Origin: Clostridia bacterium
GTDB lineage: Bacteria > Bacillota > Clostridia > Christensenellales > Aristaeellaceae
Assembly: GCA_017527065.1 (NCBI GenBank)
Contig: JAFXQO010000014.1
Location: 1 to 56,036 of the forward strand
Direction of reading: 5' to 3'
Length of the DNA: 56,036 nucleotides
Positions 42,151 to 50,840 of this stretch are shown one piece after another; the stretch's first letter is position 1; every line of letters begins with the position of its first letter. The position numbers were made by a program, and so were the translations under genes. The notes under the pieces are model-generated. The model was given only the letters and a program-made list of their open reading frames with translations, was not told the origin of the DNA and searched no databases.

Positions 42151-44235
42151 ATGGATCGCAAAGAGGCAAGAAGACAGGCGGAACAGCTGGTTGCGCGGAT
42201 GACGGTTGAGGAGCGCGCGTCGCAGCTCAAATACGACGCCCCGGCCATTCCGCGGTTGGGCGTCCCGGCCTATAACTGGTGGAACGAGGCGCTGCACGGC
42301 GTCGCCCGTGCGGGCACGGCCACCGTGTTCCCCCAGGCCATCGGCCTGGCGGCCGTCTTCGACGAGGACTTCCACCAGCGCGTGGCCGAGTGCATCGCCA
42401 CGGAAGCCCGCGCCAAGTACAACGCGCAGTCCGCCCACGGCGACCGCGACATATACAAGGGCCTCACCTTCTGGAGCCCGAACATCAACATATTCCGCGA
42501 CCCCCGCTGGGGCCGGGGCCACGAGACCTACGGCGAGGACCCGGTGCTCACCGCCCGCCTGGGGGTGCGCTTCATCCGGGGCCTGCAGGGCGAGGGGAAA
42601 TACATGAAGGCCGCGGCCTGCGCCAAGCACTTTGCCGTCCATTCCGGCCCGGAGGCCATCCGCCATGAGTTCGACGCCCAGGCGACGCCCAAGGACATGG
42701 CCGAGACCTACCTGCCGGCGTTTGAGGCGGCGGTGAAGGAGGCCCGCGTGGAGGCCGTGATGGGCGCGTATAACCGCGTGAACGGCGAGCCGGCCTGCGG
42801 CTCCCAGACGCTGTTGGTGGACATCCTCCGCAAAAAGTGGGGCTTCGAGGGCCACATCACCAGCGACTGCTGGGCCATAGCCGATTTCCACACGCACCAC
42901 CACGTGACCGCCACCGCCCCCGAGTCCGCCGCCATGGCCCTCAAGGCCGGCTGCGACCTCAACTGCGGCGTGACCTACCTGCACCTGCTGGCCGCGCTGC
43001 AGGAGGGCCTGGTCACGGAGGAGGAGATCACCGAGGCGGCGGTGCGCCTGTTCACGACGCGCTATCTCCTCGGCCTGTTCGCGGACGACTGCGAATTCGA
43101 TCAGATTCCCTACACCGCCTGCGACACCGACGCAAACGACGCCCTGGCCCTCGAGGCCGCCGAGAAGTGTATGACGCTGGTGAAAAACAACGGCCTCCTG
43201 CCGCTGGACGCGAACGGCATCCGCACGCTGGCCGTCGTCGGCCCCAACGCGGACAGCGTGGAGGCGCTCATCGGCAATTACCACGGCACCTCCTCGCGCC
43301 CCGTCACGTTCCTGGCGGGCCTGCGCCGCTACTGCGAGGAACGCGGCATCCGCGTGCTGTACAGCGAGGGCTGCGCGAAGGCCGCCGAAAAGCTGGAGGG
43401 CTGCGCCCTCGCGCCGAACGACCGGCTGTCCGAGGCCGTGATCTGCGCGGAGCAGGCCGACGCGGTGATCGCCGTCGTGGGCCTGGACGAGACGCTGGAG
43501 GGCGAAGAGGGCGACAACGGCAACTACTCCGCCAGCGGCGACAAGATCGATTTGCGGCTCCCGGCCAGCCAGCGCGCCTTGCTCGAGGCGCTGGAGAAGA
43601 CCGGAAGGCCCCTGGTGACGGTGGTGGCCGTGGGCTCGGCGCTGAACGTGCCCCAGGGCGACGCCCAGCTGATCGCCTGGTATCCGGGCCAGGCCGGCGG
43701 CACGGCGCTGGCAAGGATCCTCTTCGGCGAGGTCAGCCCCTCCGGCAAGCTGCCCGTCACCTTCTACGAGAGCGTGGACGACCTGCCGGACTTCACCGAC
43801 TACAGCATGAAGAACCGCACCTACCGCTATTTCACCGGCACGCCCCTCTATCCCTTCGGCTTCGGCCTGAGCTACTCCACCTTCGAGGTGAAGGACATGG
43901 CCGCGGACGGGAAGGCCGTGACCGTGACGGTCAGGAACACCGGCAAGACGGACGCGGATAACGTGGTTGAGGTTTACGTGAAGGCGCTGGACAGCGCCGA
44001 CGCGCCGCTGCACCCGGCGCTGGCGGGCTTCAGACGGGTGTCGCTGAAGGCCGGGGAGGAAAAGGCGGTGACCGTCGAATACGTCAGGAACGCCTTCACC
44101 GTGGTCAACGAGGCGGGGGAGCGGGTGCCGGGCGGCCGCCGTTTCGCGGTGTACGCCGGGCTGAGCCAGCCTGATCCGCGCAGCGTCGCCCTCATGGGCG
44201 CGGCCCCGCTGCAGGCCGAAGTGACGCTCGGATGA
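42151..44235 (+). CDS. Glycoside hydrolase family 3 (beta-xylosidase / beta-glucosidase-like)
   Basis: 694 residues from ATG 42151 (SD GGGAGGAGG); the open frame extends upstream without an SD. It has no signal peptide, so it acts in the cytoplasm on imported oligosaccharides. The N-terminal barrel holds YNWWNEALHGVAR, NIFRDPRWGRGHETYGEDP and the nucleophile region HITSDCWAIADFH, where Asp239 is the predicted nucleophile. The second alpha/beta domain has VVGPNADS and EGEEGDNGNY, which carries the likely acid/base Glu. A C-terminal fibronectin III-like domain ends the protein. The SDCxAI form and the W-W-N-E motif are those of the xylosidase/arabinosidase-like GH3 branch, but exact specificity cannot be read. 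It faces a PL22 lyase gene. Confidence 0.9.
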   Translation: MDRKEARRQAEQLVARMTVEERASQLKYDAPAIPRLGVPAYNWWNEALHGVARAGTATVFPQAIGLAAVFDEDFHQRVAECIATEARAKYNAQSAHGDRDIYKGLTFWSPNINIFRDPRWGRGHETYGEDPVLTARLGVRFIRGLQGEGKYMKAAACAKHFAVHSGPEAIRHEFDAQATPKDMAETYLPAFEAAVKEARVEAVMGAYNRVNGEPACGSQTLLVDILRKKWGFEGHITSDCWAIADFHTHHHVTATAPESAAMALKAGCDLNCGVTYLHLLAALQEGLVTEEEITEAAVRLFTTRYLLGLFADDCEFDQIPYTACDTDANDALALEAAEKCMTLVKNNGLLPLDANGIRTLAVVGPNADSVEALIGNYHGTSSRPVTFLAGLRRYCEERGIRVLYSEGCAKAAEKLEGCALAPNDRLSEAVICAEQADAVIAVVGLDETLEGEEGDNGNYSASGDKIDLRLPASQRALLEALEKTGRPLVTVVAVGSALNVPQGDAQLIAWYPGQAGGTALARILFGEVSPSGKLPVTFYESVDDLPDFTDYSMKNRTYRYFTGTPLYPFGFGLSYSTFEVKDMAADGKAVTVTVRNTGKTDADNVVEVYVKALDSADAPLHPALAGFRRVSLKAGEEKAVTVEYVRNAFTVVNEAGERVPGGRRFAVYAGLSQPDPRSVALMGAAPLQAEVTLG

Positions 44236-44253
44236 GCAGGGAAGAAATAAGTA

Positions 44254-44281
44254 AGGGGCCGTCCCGGATGGGGCGGCCCCG
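44254..44281. terminator. Hairpin between convergent GH3 and PL22 genes
   Basis: GGGGCCGTCCC-GGAT-GGGGCGGCCCC, with no T-run. It is of the same type as 18053-18082 and 20901-20930. Possibly a bidirectional terminator. Confidence 0.5.
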
Positions 44282-44292
44282 AGTTTATGCGG

Positions 44293-45486
44293 TCACTTCT
44301 TCGCGTCCAGGTAGGGCAGCGAATCGTAGTCCGGAATGTCGGCGAGATAGAGGTTGACGTAGCCCTCGATGTCGGAGGCGTACAGCGCGTGCTTGCCGTC
44401 CGGCGTGAAGCAGGGGTGCGGGTGGGAGTTCTGGAAGTAGAAGCTGGAATCGTGCATGCACAGCACGCGCGGCGCGTCGAATTTGTCGCCCTCGCGGCGA
44501 ATGAGCTTGATGGCCTTGCCGGCGTCGGTGACGATCATGTTGGTGTCCAGCGAGAACACGTGGTCGGGGGACTTCATGGGGCCGTTGAGGGCCTCGATCT
44601 CCCCGGTGCCGTCGTAGCGGATGAAGCCGGTGTAGGTGGTGCGCACGGGGCTGCCGGGTGTGGGCACGTGCACCTGGTAGCCCACGGTCTCGCCGTCCTG
44701 CAGCCAGTATTCGTGGCCGATCATTTCGCCTTCCTGCTTGCGGGGGCGCAGCATGTGCACGCTGCCCGAGTTGACGTCCAGCACCCACATGCGGTTGTCG
44801 ACGCGCTCCCACGGGCCTTCGTGGCAGAAGGTGAGTATGCCGTCCAGCGTGGGCGAGGGGTTGATGTGCCCGACCCAGCACTGCTCCTCCCAGACCTTCC
44901 GGGCCGTGCCGGTGTCCAGGTCGATCTGCAGGATGATGCACAGCGGCTTGGCCTCGAAGGTCTCCCGGAAGCCCACGTAATTCGCGCCCATGCGGGTGAA
45001 GATGCGGTGGCTCAGGTCCTCTGTGAGGCCGATGTAGATGTGTTTTCCGCCCGCGCCGGTGATGCCGCCGCCCGCGTTGAGCACGCCGCTGCCCGAGCAG
45101 AAGCGGTCGTCCTTGGGCGCGATGAAGATGGGCCGCACGGACAGGTCCCTGAGGCTCAGGCCGTACAGGCAGCCGTTCTGCCAGTAATAGGTCTCGCAGC
45201 GCTCCTTGTTTACGTGCTTGACGATGCGGACCGGGCCGAGGCGCGGATTGGAGAAGTCGGTCAGCTGGGCGATCTCGCCGCTCTCCAGGTCGAAGGAGAA
45301 CAGGTTGGTCACGTTTTCGCGGTCGGAGGTGAAGATGAATTTGCGGTCGTCGTCGAACCAGGCGTTCTCGGTGAAGTAGGGGTGGACGCTGTGTCCCTTG
45401 TAGTCGGTCAGCTTGTGCACGGTGACGCCGCTGACGCGATCGACGTAGGTGGTGCGCTCGGAGGGGTAGATTCTGTACGGTTTCAT
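44293..45486 (-). CDS. ogl: Oligogalacturonate lyase (PL22)
   Basis: 397 residues, a seven-bladed beta-propeller without signal peptide. Oligogalacturonate lyase cleaves short (unsaturated) galacturonides inside the cell by beta-elimination with Mn(II). Conserved family stretches are present: HPYFTENAWFDDDRKFIFTS, VGHINPSPTLDGILTFCHEGPW, GHEYW, and SHPHPCFTPDGKHALYASD, which include the His residues expected as metal ligands. SD GAGGTGA precedes ATG 45486. The downstream steps (KduI/KduD or UxaC-type enzymes) are not in the window. With GH3 and the LplB/LplC importer it suggests pectin fragment use. Confidence 0.87.
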   Translation of the reverse strand: MKPYRIYPSERTTYVDRVSGVTVHKLTDYKGHSVHPYFTENAWFDDDRKFIFTSDRENVTNLFSFDLESGEIAQLTDFSNPRLGPVRIVKHVNKERCETYYWQNGCLYGLSLRDLSVRPIFIAPKDDRFCSGSGVLNAGGGITGAGGKHIYIGLTEDLSHRIFTRMGANYVGFRETFEAKPLCIILQIDLDTGTARKVWEEQCWVGHINPSPTLDGILTFCHEGPWERVDNRMWVLDVNSGSVHMLRPRKQEGEMIGHEYWLQDGETVGYQVHVPTPGSPVRTTYTGFIRYDGTGEIEALNGPMKSPDHVFSLDTNMIVTDAGKAIKLIRREGDKFDAPRVLCMHDSSFYFQNSHPHPCFTPDGKHALYASDIEGYVNLYLADIPDYDSLPYLDAKK

Positions 45487-45522
45487 GACGGATTCACCTC
45501 TGTATCGTTTTTTTCACAATAC

Positions 45523-45552
45523 AGTATAACACGGCCGGCCCGCGGACGTCAA
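45523..45552 (-). promoter_or_regulatory. Promoter of the PL22 gene
   Basis: On the minus strand: TTGACG (45552-45547), 18 nt, TATACT (45528-45523), about 37 nt before the start codon. Confidence 0.65.
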
Positions 45553-45616
45553 AGGTTTTCGCGCTGTTTTGCGGCGCCGGCCTCATATAAACTGTCGTTC
45601 ACAAATAGGCGTATGA

Positions 45617-45746
45617 CGAGCGACACCCTTCAGGCGCTGCGCGCCAGCTCCCCTGGAAGGGGAGCCAAGAAGAACGCTTCAAAAGGAACGATCTTGCTTC
45701 CCCTCTCAGGGGAAGTGCCGAGCGCAGCGAGGCAATAGGGTCGTTG
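45617..45746. repeat. MITE-like imperfect inverted repeat
   Basis: A left arm (GCGACACCCTTCAGGCGCTG..., then CAGCTCCCCT) and a right arm (AGGGGAAGTGCCGAGCGCAG..., then AATAGGGTCGTTG) are imperfect inverted copies of about 45-50 nt. Each arm also holds its own small hairpin (GCTCCCCT/AGGGGAGC and CTTCCCCT/AGGGGAAG). There is no ORF. It looks like a small non-autonomous dispersed element of the kind common in gut clostridial genomes. Confidence 0.5.
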
Positions 45747-45821
45747 CTTAACACGTCTACATCCAATTTGTTGAATGAGACGTTAATTGAGACAGCCCTT
45801 CGCTGTTTTTACGGCGCCGAT

Positions 45822-46484
45822 CTATTCTCCTGCGTGCTCGGGCACGGCTTCCGGCACCGGCTGGGCCAGGGGCTGAGCCGCCTCGGGCTCCAGCGTGAAG
45901 CAGCTCACCTCGAAGGCGTTGCGCACGATGTATTCGCCGCTCTCCAGCAGCTTCTGGTATTCGCGGGACTGCAGCCTTCCGGTGACGCGCAGCCGGTCGC
46001 CCACGTGGAAGCGCGCGGCGAACTGGGCGTTGCGGCCCCAGGCGATGCAGGGGATGTAGTCCGACTTGCCGAAGGCCCGGTTCACGGCCAGCATGAGGTC
46101 GCAGATCTCCCGGCCGAAGGGCGTCGAGCGGTAGACCGGCGGCTTGCACAGCGCGCCGCTGAGCTCCACCCGGTTGAGGGTGTCGTTGTCGCCGCCGGGC
46201 GAGAGATGCTGGACGAACAGCGTGACCATCAGCCGTCCCGCGCCTTCGACGACCTTGTTGTAGGAACGCACCTGCCCCTGCATGAGCAGGAGCTCGTCGC
46301 CGCCGGGCAGCCCGTCCGCCAGCAGCTTGCCGGGCAGGGTGACGGGCAGGCGGTCGATGGCGCCGGACAGGCGCTTGACCAAGAGCGTGGCGGTATAAAA
46401 GGGCTCGTTCATGACCTCGTGGCTCAGCTCCGGGCGGCCCTCCAGGCGGCCCGCGGCCATCATGCGGTTGCTGGGATTCTCCAT
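45822..46484 (-). CDS. Single-stranded DNA-binding protein-like, two OB-folds
   Basis: 220 residues from ATG 46484 (SD GAGGAG); the open frame extends upstream without an SD. The C-terminal half (about 105-200) is a recognisable SSB OB-fold: NRVELSGALCKPPVYRSTPFG, then ICDLMLAVNRAFGKSDYIPCIAWGRNA, then GDRLRVTGRLQSREYQK. Residues about 8-100 look like a second, diverged OB-fold (AAGRLEGRPEL, YTATLLVKRLSG, LMVTLFVQHL). The C-terminus lacks the canonical acidic DDDIPF-type tip, ending PEAVPEHAGE. It probably is not the main replicative SSB; a role in repair or competence is possible. Neighbours give no clue. Confidence 0.75.
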   Translation of the reverse strand: MENPSNRMMAAGRLEGRPELSHEVMNEPFYTATLLVKRLSGAIDRLPVTLPGKLLADGLPGGDELLLMQGQVRSYNKVVEGAGRLMVTLFVQHLSPGGDNDTLNRVELSGALCKPPVYRSTPFGREICDLMLAVNRAFGKSDYIPCIAWGRNAQFAARFHVGDRLRVTGRLQSREYQKLLESGEYIVRNAFEVSCFTLEPEAAQPLAQPVPEAVPEHAGE

Positions 46485-46613
46485 CGTATCACTCCTCGTT
46501 TTTCGCAAATGTCCTGTCAGCATTATATGTATGGCGCGCGGCGCGAAATTATGCGCGGCGGGCGGAAAAACCGTCAAGGGGTGGTTGCGACGGATAAAAT
46601 TTCCGCGCACATA

Positions 46614-46642
46614 TTGAACTCGCCCTGCAGGTATGCTACAAT
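46614..46642 (+). promoter_or_regulatory. Promoter of the MFS/EamA pair
   Basis: TTGAAC (46614-46619), 17 nt, TACAAT (46637-46642), about 39 nt before ATG 46681. Confidence 0.65.
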
Positions 46643-46680
46643 GCGGCCATAGAAAGAATGTGCCGCGGGGTGAGCCGGAT

Positions 46681-48126
46681 ATGTGGAAGACGCGCGTTGA
46701 GGCATTCAGGATTTCTTTTACCGATATTTTCAACACCCGGGACGACATGGCCAAGGGGCGCACGATCAACCTGACCTGCACGCTGCTTGCCGCGTTCTAC
46801 AATGTGTTCATCACCGGCATATTCTATACCGGCTTCCTGTCGATGTACGGCATCTCCATCACCGGCGTCGGCGTCGTCACTTTTATCCCCTATATCGCCA
46901 ATCTGACCAGCATTTTCTCTTCCAAGCTGCTGTCGCGCTTCGACGCCAGGCGGCGCAAGTACATCCTCATCGCGTCGAAAATATACTTCTACTTCATGTA
47001 TATCGTGGCGACCACGCTGATGCCCCAGTTCGTGACCGATCCGGGGGCCCGGCTGGTCTGGTTCGCGATCATCCTGTTCCTGGGCTACGCGGTGTACGCG
47101 CCCTTCAGCCCGGGCATCACGGTGTGGTTCTATCAGTTCTTCCCCAAGGACAACGAGCGCCGCACCCGCTATCTCGCCCTCTGCCAGATATTCAGCTCCA
47201 TCATGTCCACCATCATCCTGCTGTTCAGCGGCGTGCTGACCGACGCCATCGCCGGTTCGCCTTACCAGAACACGCTGATACTGGGCTTCCGGTACCTGGC
47301 GTTCGCGCTGGTGGTGACCGAGACGATGGTGCAGCTGCGCGCCAAGGACTTCACGCCCGAGGGCGACGGCAAGAAGATGAAGCTGACCGACGCCTTCACC
47401 GTGCCCTTCCGGCACCGCAAGTTCCTCATGTGCATGATCATGATGTTCTGCTGGAACTACATCGCCAACCTGAACAACGGCCTGTGGAACTATCACCTGC
47501 TCAACCACATGCACTTCCGCTACACGCTCATCAACCTGATGTCGGCGATGTATACGGTGATCCTGCTGGCGCTCTCCGGGCCGTGGCGCAAAGTGCTCCG
47601 GCGCTACTCCTGGATCAAGACCTTCGGCATCGCCTGCCTGTTCTGGGTGCCCACGGAGGTCATATTCTTCTTCATGACGCCGGAGCGGGCGTGGCTGTTC
47701 GTGCCGATGTGCTTCGTGCAGAACGTGCTGGCGGTGGGCCTGAACCTGTCCTACGCCAACATACTGTACATGAACCTGCCCGAGGAGAACTCCACCGCCT
47801 GTATCGCCTTCAACATCATCGGCTGCAACATCTGCGCGTTCCTGGGCCTTTTGACCGGCACGGCGGTGAGCTCCATCACCGGCGACGGCACGGTGCGCAT
47901 GCTGGGCATGGACGTCTACGCCGTGCAGTTTACCACGCTCATGCGCGCCGCGACCATCCTGGCGATGGGCCTGATCCTGTTTGTGCGCTGGCGCTCGTTC
48001 ACCCGCGACGAGGACATCGCGACGGTGGAGCAGATCGCGGCGGAAGGCAGGCTGACGAAGATCAGGCAGCCGCGGCGGCCGCTGAAGCAGATCGTCGCGC
48101 GGCTGATGCGCAGGAGCGGGGTATGA
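46681..48126 (+). CDS. MFS transporter, substrate unknown
   Basis: 481 residues from ATG 46681 (GGGGTGA eight bases upstream). About 12 hydrophobic segments are seen, for example CTLLAAFYNVFITGIFYTGF, GVGVVTFIPYIANLTSIF and WFAIILFLGYAVYAPF, with an RFDARRRKYI-type basic cytoplasmic loop between spans 2 and 3 as in MFS carriers. No family-specific substrate motif was recognised. It overlaps the next transporter gene by 4 nt, so both are made together. Confidence 0.8.
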   Translation: MWKTRVEAFRISFTDIFNTRDDMAKGRTINLTCTLLAAFYNVFITGIFYTGFLSMYGISITGVGVVTFIPYIANLTSIFSSKLLSRFDARRRKYILIASKIYFYFMYIVATTLMPQFVTDPGARLVWFAIILFLGYAVYAPFSPGITVWFYQFFPKDNERRTRYLALCQIFSSIMSTIILLFSGVLTDAIAGSPYQNTLILGFRYLAFALVVTETMVQLRAKDFTPEGDGKKMKLTDAFTVPFRHRKFLMCMIMMFCWNYIANLNNGLWNYHLLNHMHFRYTLINLMSAMYTVILLALSGPWRKVLRRYSWIKTFGIACLFWVPTEVIFFFMTPERAWLFVPMCFVQNVLAVGLNLSYANILYMNLPEENSTACIAFNIIGCNICAFLGLLTGTAVSSITGDGTVRMLGMDVYAVQFTTLMRAATILAMGLILFVRWRSFTRDEDIATVEQIAAEGRLTKIRQPRRPLKQIVARLMRRSGV

Positions 48127-49013
48127 GCGAAGAGAAGAAGGGCATGCTGGCGGCGGGCGCCGCCTACACGATATTCGGGCTGAGCTATCTCTTCTCCAAG
48201 ATGGCGCTGGAGGCGGCGGAACCGGCGATACTGCTGTGCGCGCGGTTCAGCCTCACGCTGGTATTGATGAACATCCTCGCGGCGACGGGCGTTTTGAAGC
48301 TGAATCTGCGGGGCAAGAGCCTGAAGGGGCCGATCCTCCTGGGGCTTTTGCAGCCGGCGCTTTATTTTATTCTGGAAAACTACGGCATCAAGTATACCTC
48401 CACCTCTTTCACGGGCATGGTGTCCTCGGTGAGTCCGGTGTTTTCGGCGGCGCTGGGCGCGGTGATGCTGCGGGAAAAGCCCAACGCGAAGCAGTGGGCG
48501 GCCATCCTGGTGACGATTGCCGGCGTGATGCTGGTGTCGCTGGGCGGAGGCGGCGGGCAAAACACGCTGGCGGGCTGCATGTGTCTGCTGGGCGCGTATC
48601 TTTCCGGCGCGTACTACTCCATCCTGGTGCGGCGGCTGACGAGGGAATACACGCCGTTCGAGCTGACCTATATCATGTTTACGGTGGGCTTCATGTTCTT
48701 CGCGGCGATGGCGCTGGTTCAGTATGGGGGCGGCGTGTTCGCGGCGCTGGGCGCGGCGTTCGCGCGGCCGCGGTTCGTCCTCGCGGTGGTTTACCTGGGC
48801 GCGGTGGCGTCGGTGGGGGCGTATCTGCTGGTCAACTATTCGCTCTCGCGGCTGCCCGTGGCGCGTTCGACGATATTCACCAGCCTGTCGACGGTGGTGT
48901 CGGTGCTGTCGGGCGTGGTGATCATGGGCGATCCCTTCACGCCGGTGAGCGCGCTGGCCTTCGCGCTGATCCTGGCGGGTGTGTGGGGCGTGAACCGGTT
49001 TGCGGAGAGGTGA
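48123..49013 (+). CDS. EamA-family (DMT superfamily) transporter
   Basis: 296 residues with ten predicted spans in two EamA repeats: AAGAAYTIFGLSYLFSKMAL at the start, VSSVSPVFSAALGAVMLREKP closing repeat 1, and LSTVVSVLSGVVIMGDPFTP closing repeat 2. These are the typical ends of the paired domains. It is probably an exporter of metabolites or amino acids; the substrate is unknown. ATG 48123 overlaps the MFS stop. Confidence 0.85.
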   Translation: MSEEKKGMLAAGAAYTIFGLSYLFSKMALEAAEPAILLCARFSLTLVLMNILAATGVLKLNLRGKSLKGPILLGLLQPALYFILENYGIKYTSTSFTGMVSSVSPVFSAALGAVMLREKPNAKQWAAILVTIAGVMLVSLGGGGGQNTLAGCMCLLGAYLSGAYYSILVRRLTREYTPFELTYIMFTVGFMFFAAMALVQYGGGVFAALGAAFARPRFVLAVVYLGAVASVGAYLLVNYSLSRLPVARSTIFTSLSTVVSVLSGVVIMGDPFTPVSALAFALILAGVWGVNRFAER

Positions 49014-49031
49014 AAAAGGCGATGTTGTTTG

Positions 49032-49063
49032 CGGCGCTTCCGGAAGGGAGCGCTTTGCTTTTA
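49032..49063 (+). terminator. Rho-independent terminator
   Basis: GCGCTTCC-GGAA-GGGAGCGC followed by TTTGCTTTT; it ends the MFS-EamA transcript just before the asnS promoter. Confidence 0.75.
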
Positions 49064-49074
49064 CAAGCCCGTGC

Positions 49075-49103
49075 TTTACAAAACAAATGATGCGGGATAT
49101 AAT
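49075..49103 (+). promoter_or_regulatory. Promoter of asnS
   Basis: TTTACA (49075-49080), 17 nt, TATAAT (49098-49103). The leader is only about 25 nt, so no T-box controls this synthetase gene. Confidence 0.8.
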
Positions 49104-49135
49104 GTTTCATCATATCGTTTCTGGAGGGATTTCGG

Positions 49136-50533
49136 ATGGCGGATTACACGATTAAGGAGCTATACGCCGCGAAGCCGGCTGAAAACATGCAGGACGTGAA
49201 GGTGAGCGGCTGGGTGCGCACCATGCGCGAGTCGAAGACCTTCGCCTTCGTGGAGCTGAACGACGGAAGCTTCTTCAAAAACCTGCAAATCATACTGGAC
49301 GAGGCGGCCCTCTCCGACTATCGCGCGCTGGTGAAGAAGATCGGCGTGGGCGCGTCCCTGGCCGTGCGCGGCGCGCTGGTGATGACGCCGGAGATGAAGC
49401 AGCCCTTCGAGCTGCGCGCGGCGGAGGCCGAGGTGCTGGGCGAGAGCCCGGCGGACTACCCGCTGCAGAAAAAGCGCCACACGCTGGAGTACCTGCGCAC
49501 CATCGCGCACCTGCGGCCCCGCGCGAACCTGTTCCAGGCGACGTACCGCATCCGCTCCATCGCCGCCCAGGCGATTCACCGCTTCTTCCACGACCGCGGC
49601 TTCGTGTATGTGCACACGCCGCTGATCACCGGCAGCGACGCCGAAGGCGCGGGCGAGATGTTCCAGGTGACCACCCTCGACCTGGAGAATCCGCCGCGCA
49701 CGGAGGACGGCAAGGTGGATTACGCCCAGGACTTCTTCGGAAAGCCCGTGTCCCTGACCGTGTCCGGCCAGCTGAACGCGGAGACGCTGGCGCTGGCCTT
49801 CGGCAAGGTGTATACCTTCGGACCCACCTTCCGCGCCGAGCGCAGCAACACCCAGCGCCACGCGGCGGAGTTCTGGATGATCGAGCCGGAAATCGCCTTC
49901 GCCACGCTGGAGGAGGACATGCAGCTGGAAGAGGACATGATCAAGTACATCATCGACGCGGTGCTCACCGAGGCGCCGGAGGAGCTGGCGTTCCTGGACA
50001 GCTTCGTCGAGAAGGGCCTGATCGAGCGGCTGACCGCCGTGCGCGACGCCGAGTTTGGCCGCGTGACTTACACCGAGGCGGTGAAGATCCTCTCCGAGTG
50101 CGGACATGAGTTCGAGTATAAGCCCTACTGGGGCTGCGACCTGCAGACCGAGCACGAGCGCTACCTGACTGAGCGCGTCTTTGGCCGGCCGGTGTTCGTG
50201 ACGGACTATCCGAAGGAGATCAAAGCCTTCTACATGCGCGCCAACGACGACGGCAAGACCGTAGCCGCGGCCGACCTGCTGGTGCCTGGCGTGGGCGAGC
50301 TGTGCGGCGGCAGCCAGCGCGAGGAGCGTTTGGACGTGCTCTCCGCCCGCATCGAGGAGCTGGGCATGAACCTGAAGGACTACTGGTGGTATCTCGACCT
50401 GCGCAAGTACGGCTCCGTGAAGCACGCGGGCTTCGGCATGGGCTTCGAGCGCATGATCATGTACCTCACGGGCGTCTCGAACATCCGCGACGTCCTGCCC
50501 TTCCCCCGCACCACCGGCAGCGCCGACTTCTGA
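49136..50533 (+). CDS. asnS: Asparaginyl-tRNA synthetase
   Basis: 465 residues, class IIb. An N-terminal OB-fold ([25 protein letters not shown]) is followed by the catalytic core: [19 protein letters not shown] (typical of AsnRS), motif 2 [25 protein letters not shown], and motif 3 [15 protein letters not shown]. It charges tRNA-Asn directly. SD GGAGGG precedes ATG 49136. It is monocistronic by its own promoter, in contrast to the T-box-controlled hisS-aspS unit. Confidence 0.96.
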   Translation: MADYTIKELYAAKPAENMQDVKVSGWVRTMRESKTFAFVELNDGSFFKNLQIILDEAALSDYRALVKKIGVGASLAVRGALVMTPEMKQPFELRAAEAEVLGESPADYPLQKKRHTLEYLRTIAHLRPRANLFQATYRIRSIAAQAIHRFFHDRGFVYVHTPLITGSDAEGAGEMFQVTTLDLENPPRTEDGKVDYAQDFFGKPVSLTVSGQLNAETLALAFGKVYTFGPTFRAERSNTQRHAAEFWMIEPEIAFATLEEDMQLEEDMIKYIIDAVLTEAPEELAFLDSFVEKGLIERLTAVRDAEFGRVTYTEAVKILSECGHEFEYKPYWGCDLQTEHERYLTERVFGRPVFVTDYPKEIKAFYMRANDDGKTVAAADLLVPGVGELCGGSQREERLDVLSARIEELGMNLKDYWWYLDLRKYGSVKHAGFGMGFERMIMYLTGVSNIRDVLPFPRTTGSADF

Positions 50534-50560
50534 GCGGGTATGCACCCGCGGGCAACGGCT

Positions 50561-50780
50561 GCGCGGCTGAAAACGTACTTCATCGCGCTTAAGGCGCGCT
50601 CGAAGTCCTTCGGTTTGGCATAGAGGATTCCATTTTATGGTCGCCCGTCGCGGCCGGCAGTGCCAGCGGCCGCTTGCTGACGCGGCTGAAAAACGGACTT
50701 CATCGCGCTTAAGGCGCGCTCGAAGTCCTTCGGCTTGGCATAAAGGATTCCATTTTATGGTCGCCCGTCGCGGCCGGCAA
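50561..50780. repeat. 120-bp-period tandem repeat with internal hairpin
   Basis: Two copies (50561-50660 and 50681-50780), nearly identical over 100 bp and exactly 120 bp apart. Each contains a long hairpin: GGACTTC (GTACTTC in copy 1) pairs with GAAGTCC around CGCGC-TTAA-GGCGCG. Each ends in GGTCGCCCGTCGCGGCCGGCA. It lies between asnS and the oxidoreductase gene; open frames across it are by chance. Confidence 0.8.
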
Positions 50781-50840
50781 AGATCGGCCGGCCGCGACTT
50801 TCAGAATAGGGGACACGGCGATTTGAAAGGGGCAGGTTTT

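Noticed and set aside
50637-50840. N-terminal extension of the Gfo/Idh/MocA oxidoreductase through the tandem repeat
   Set aside because: The added residues are Arg-rich repeat translation; a proper SD and Rossmann start lie at 50841.
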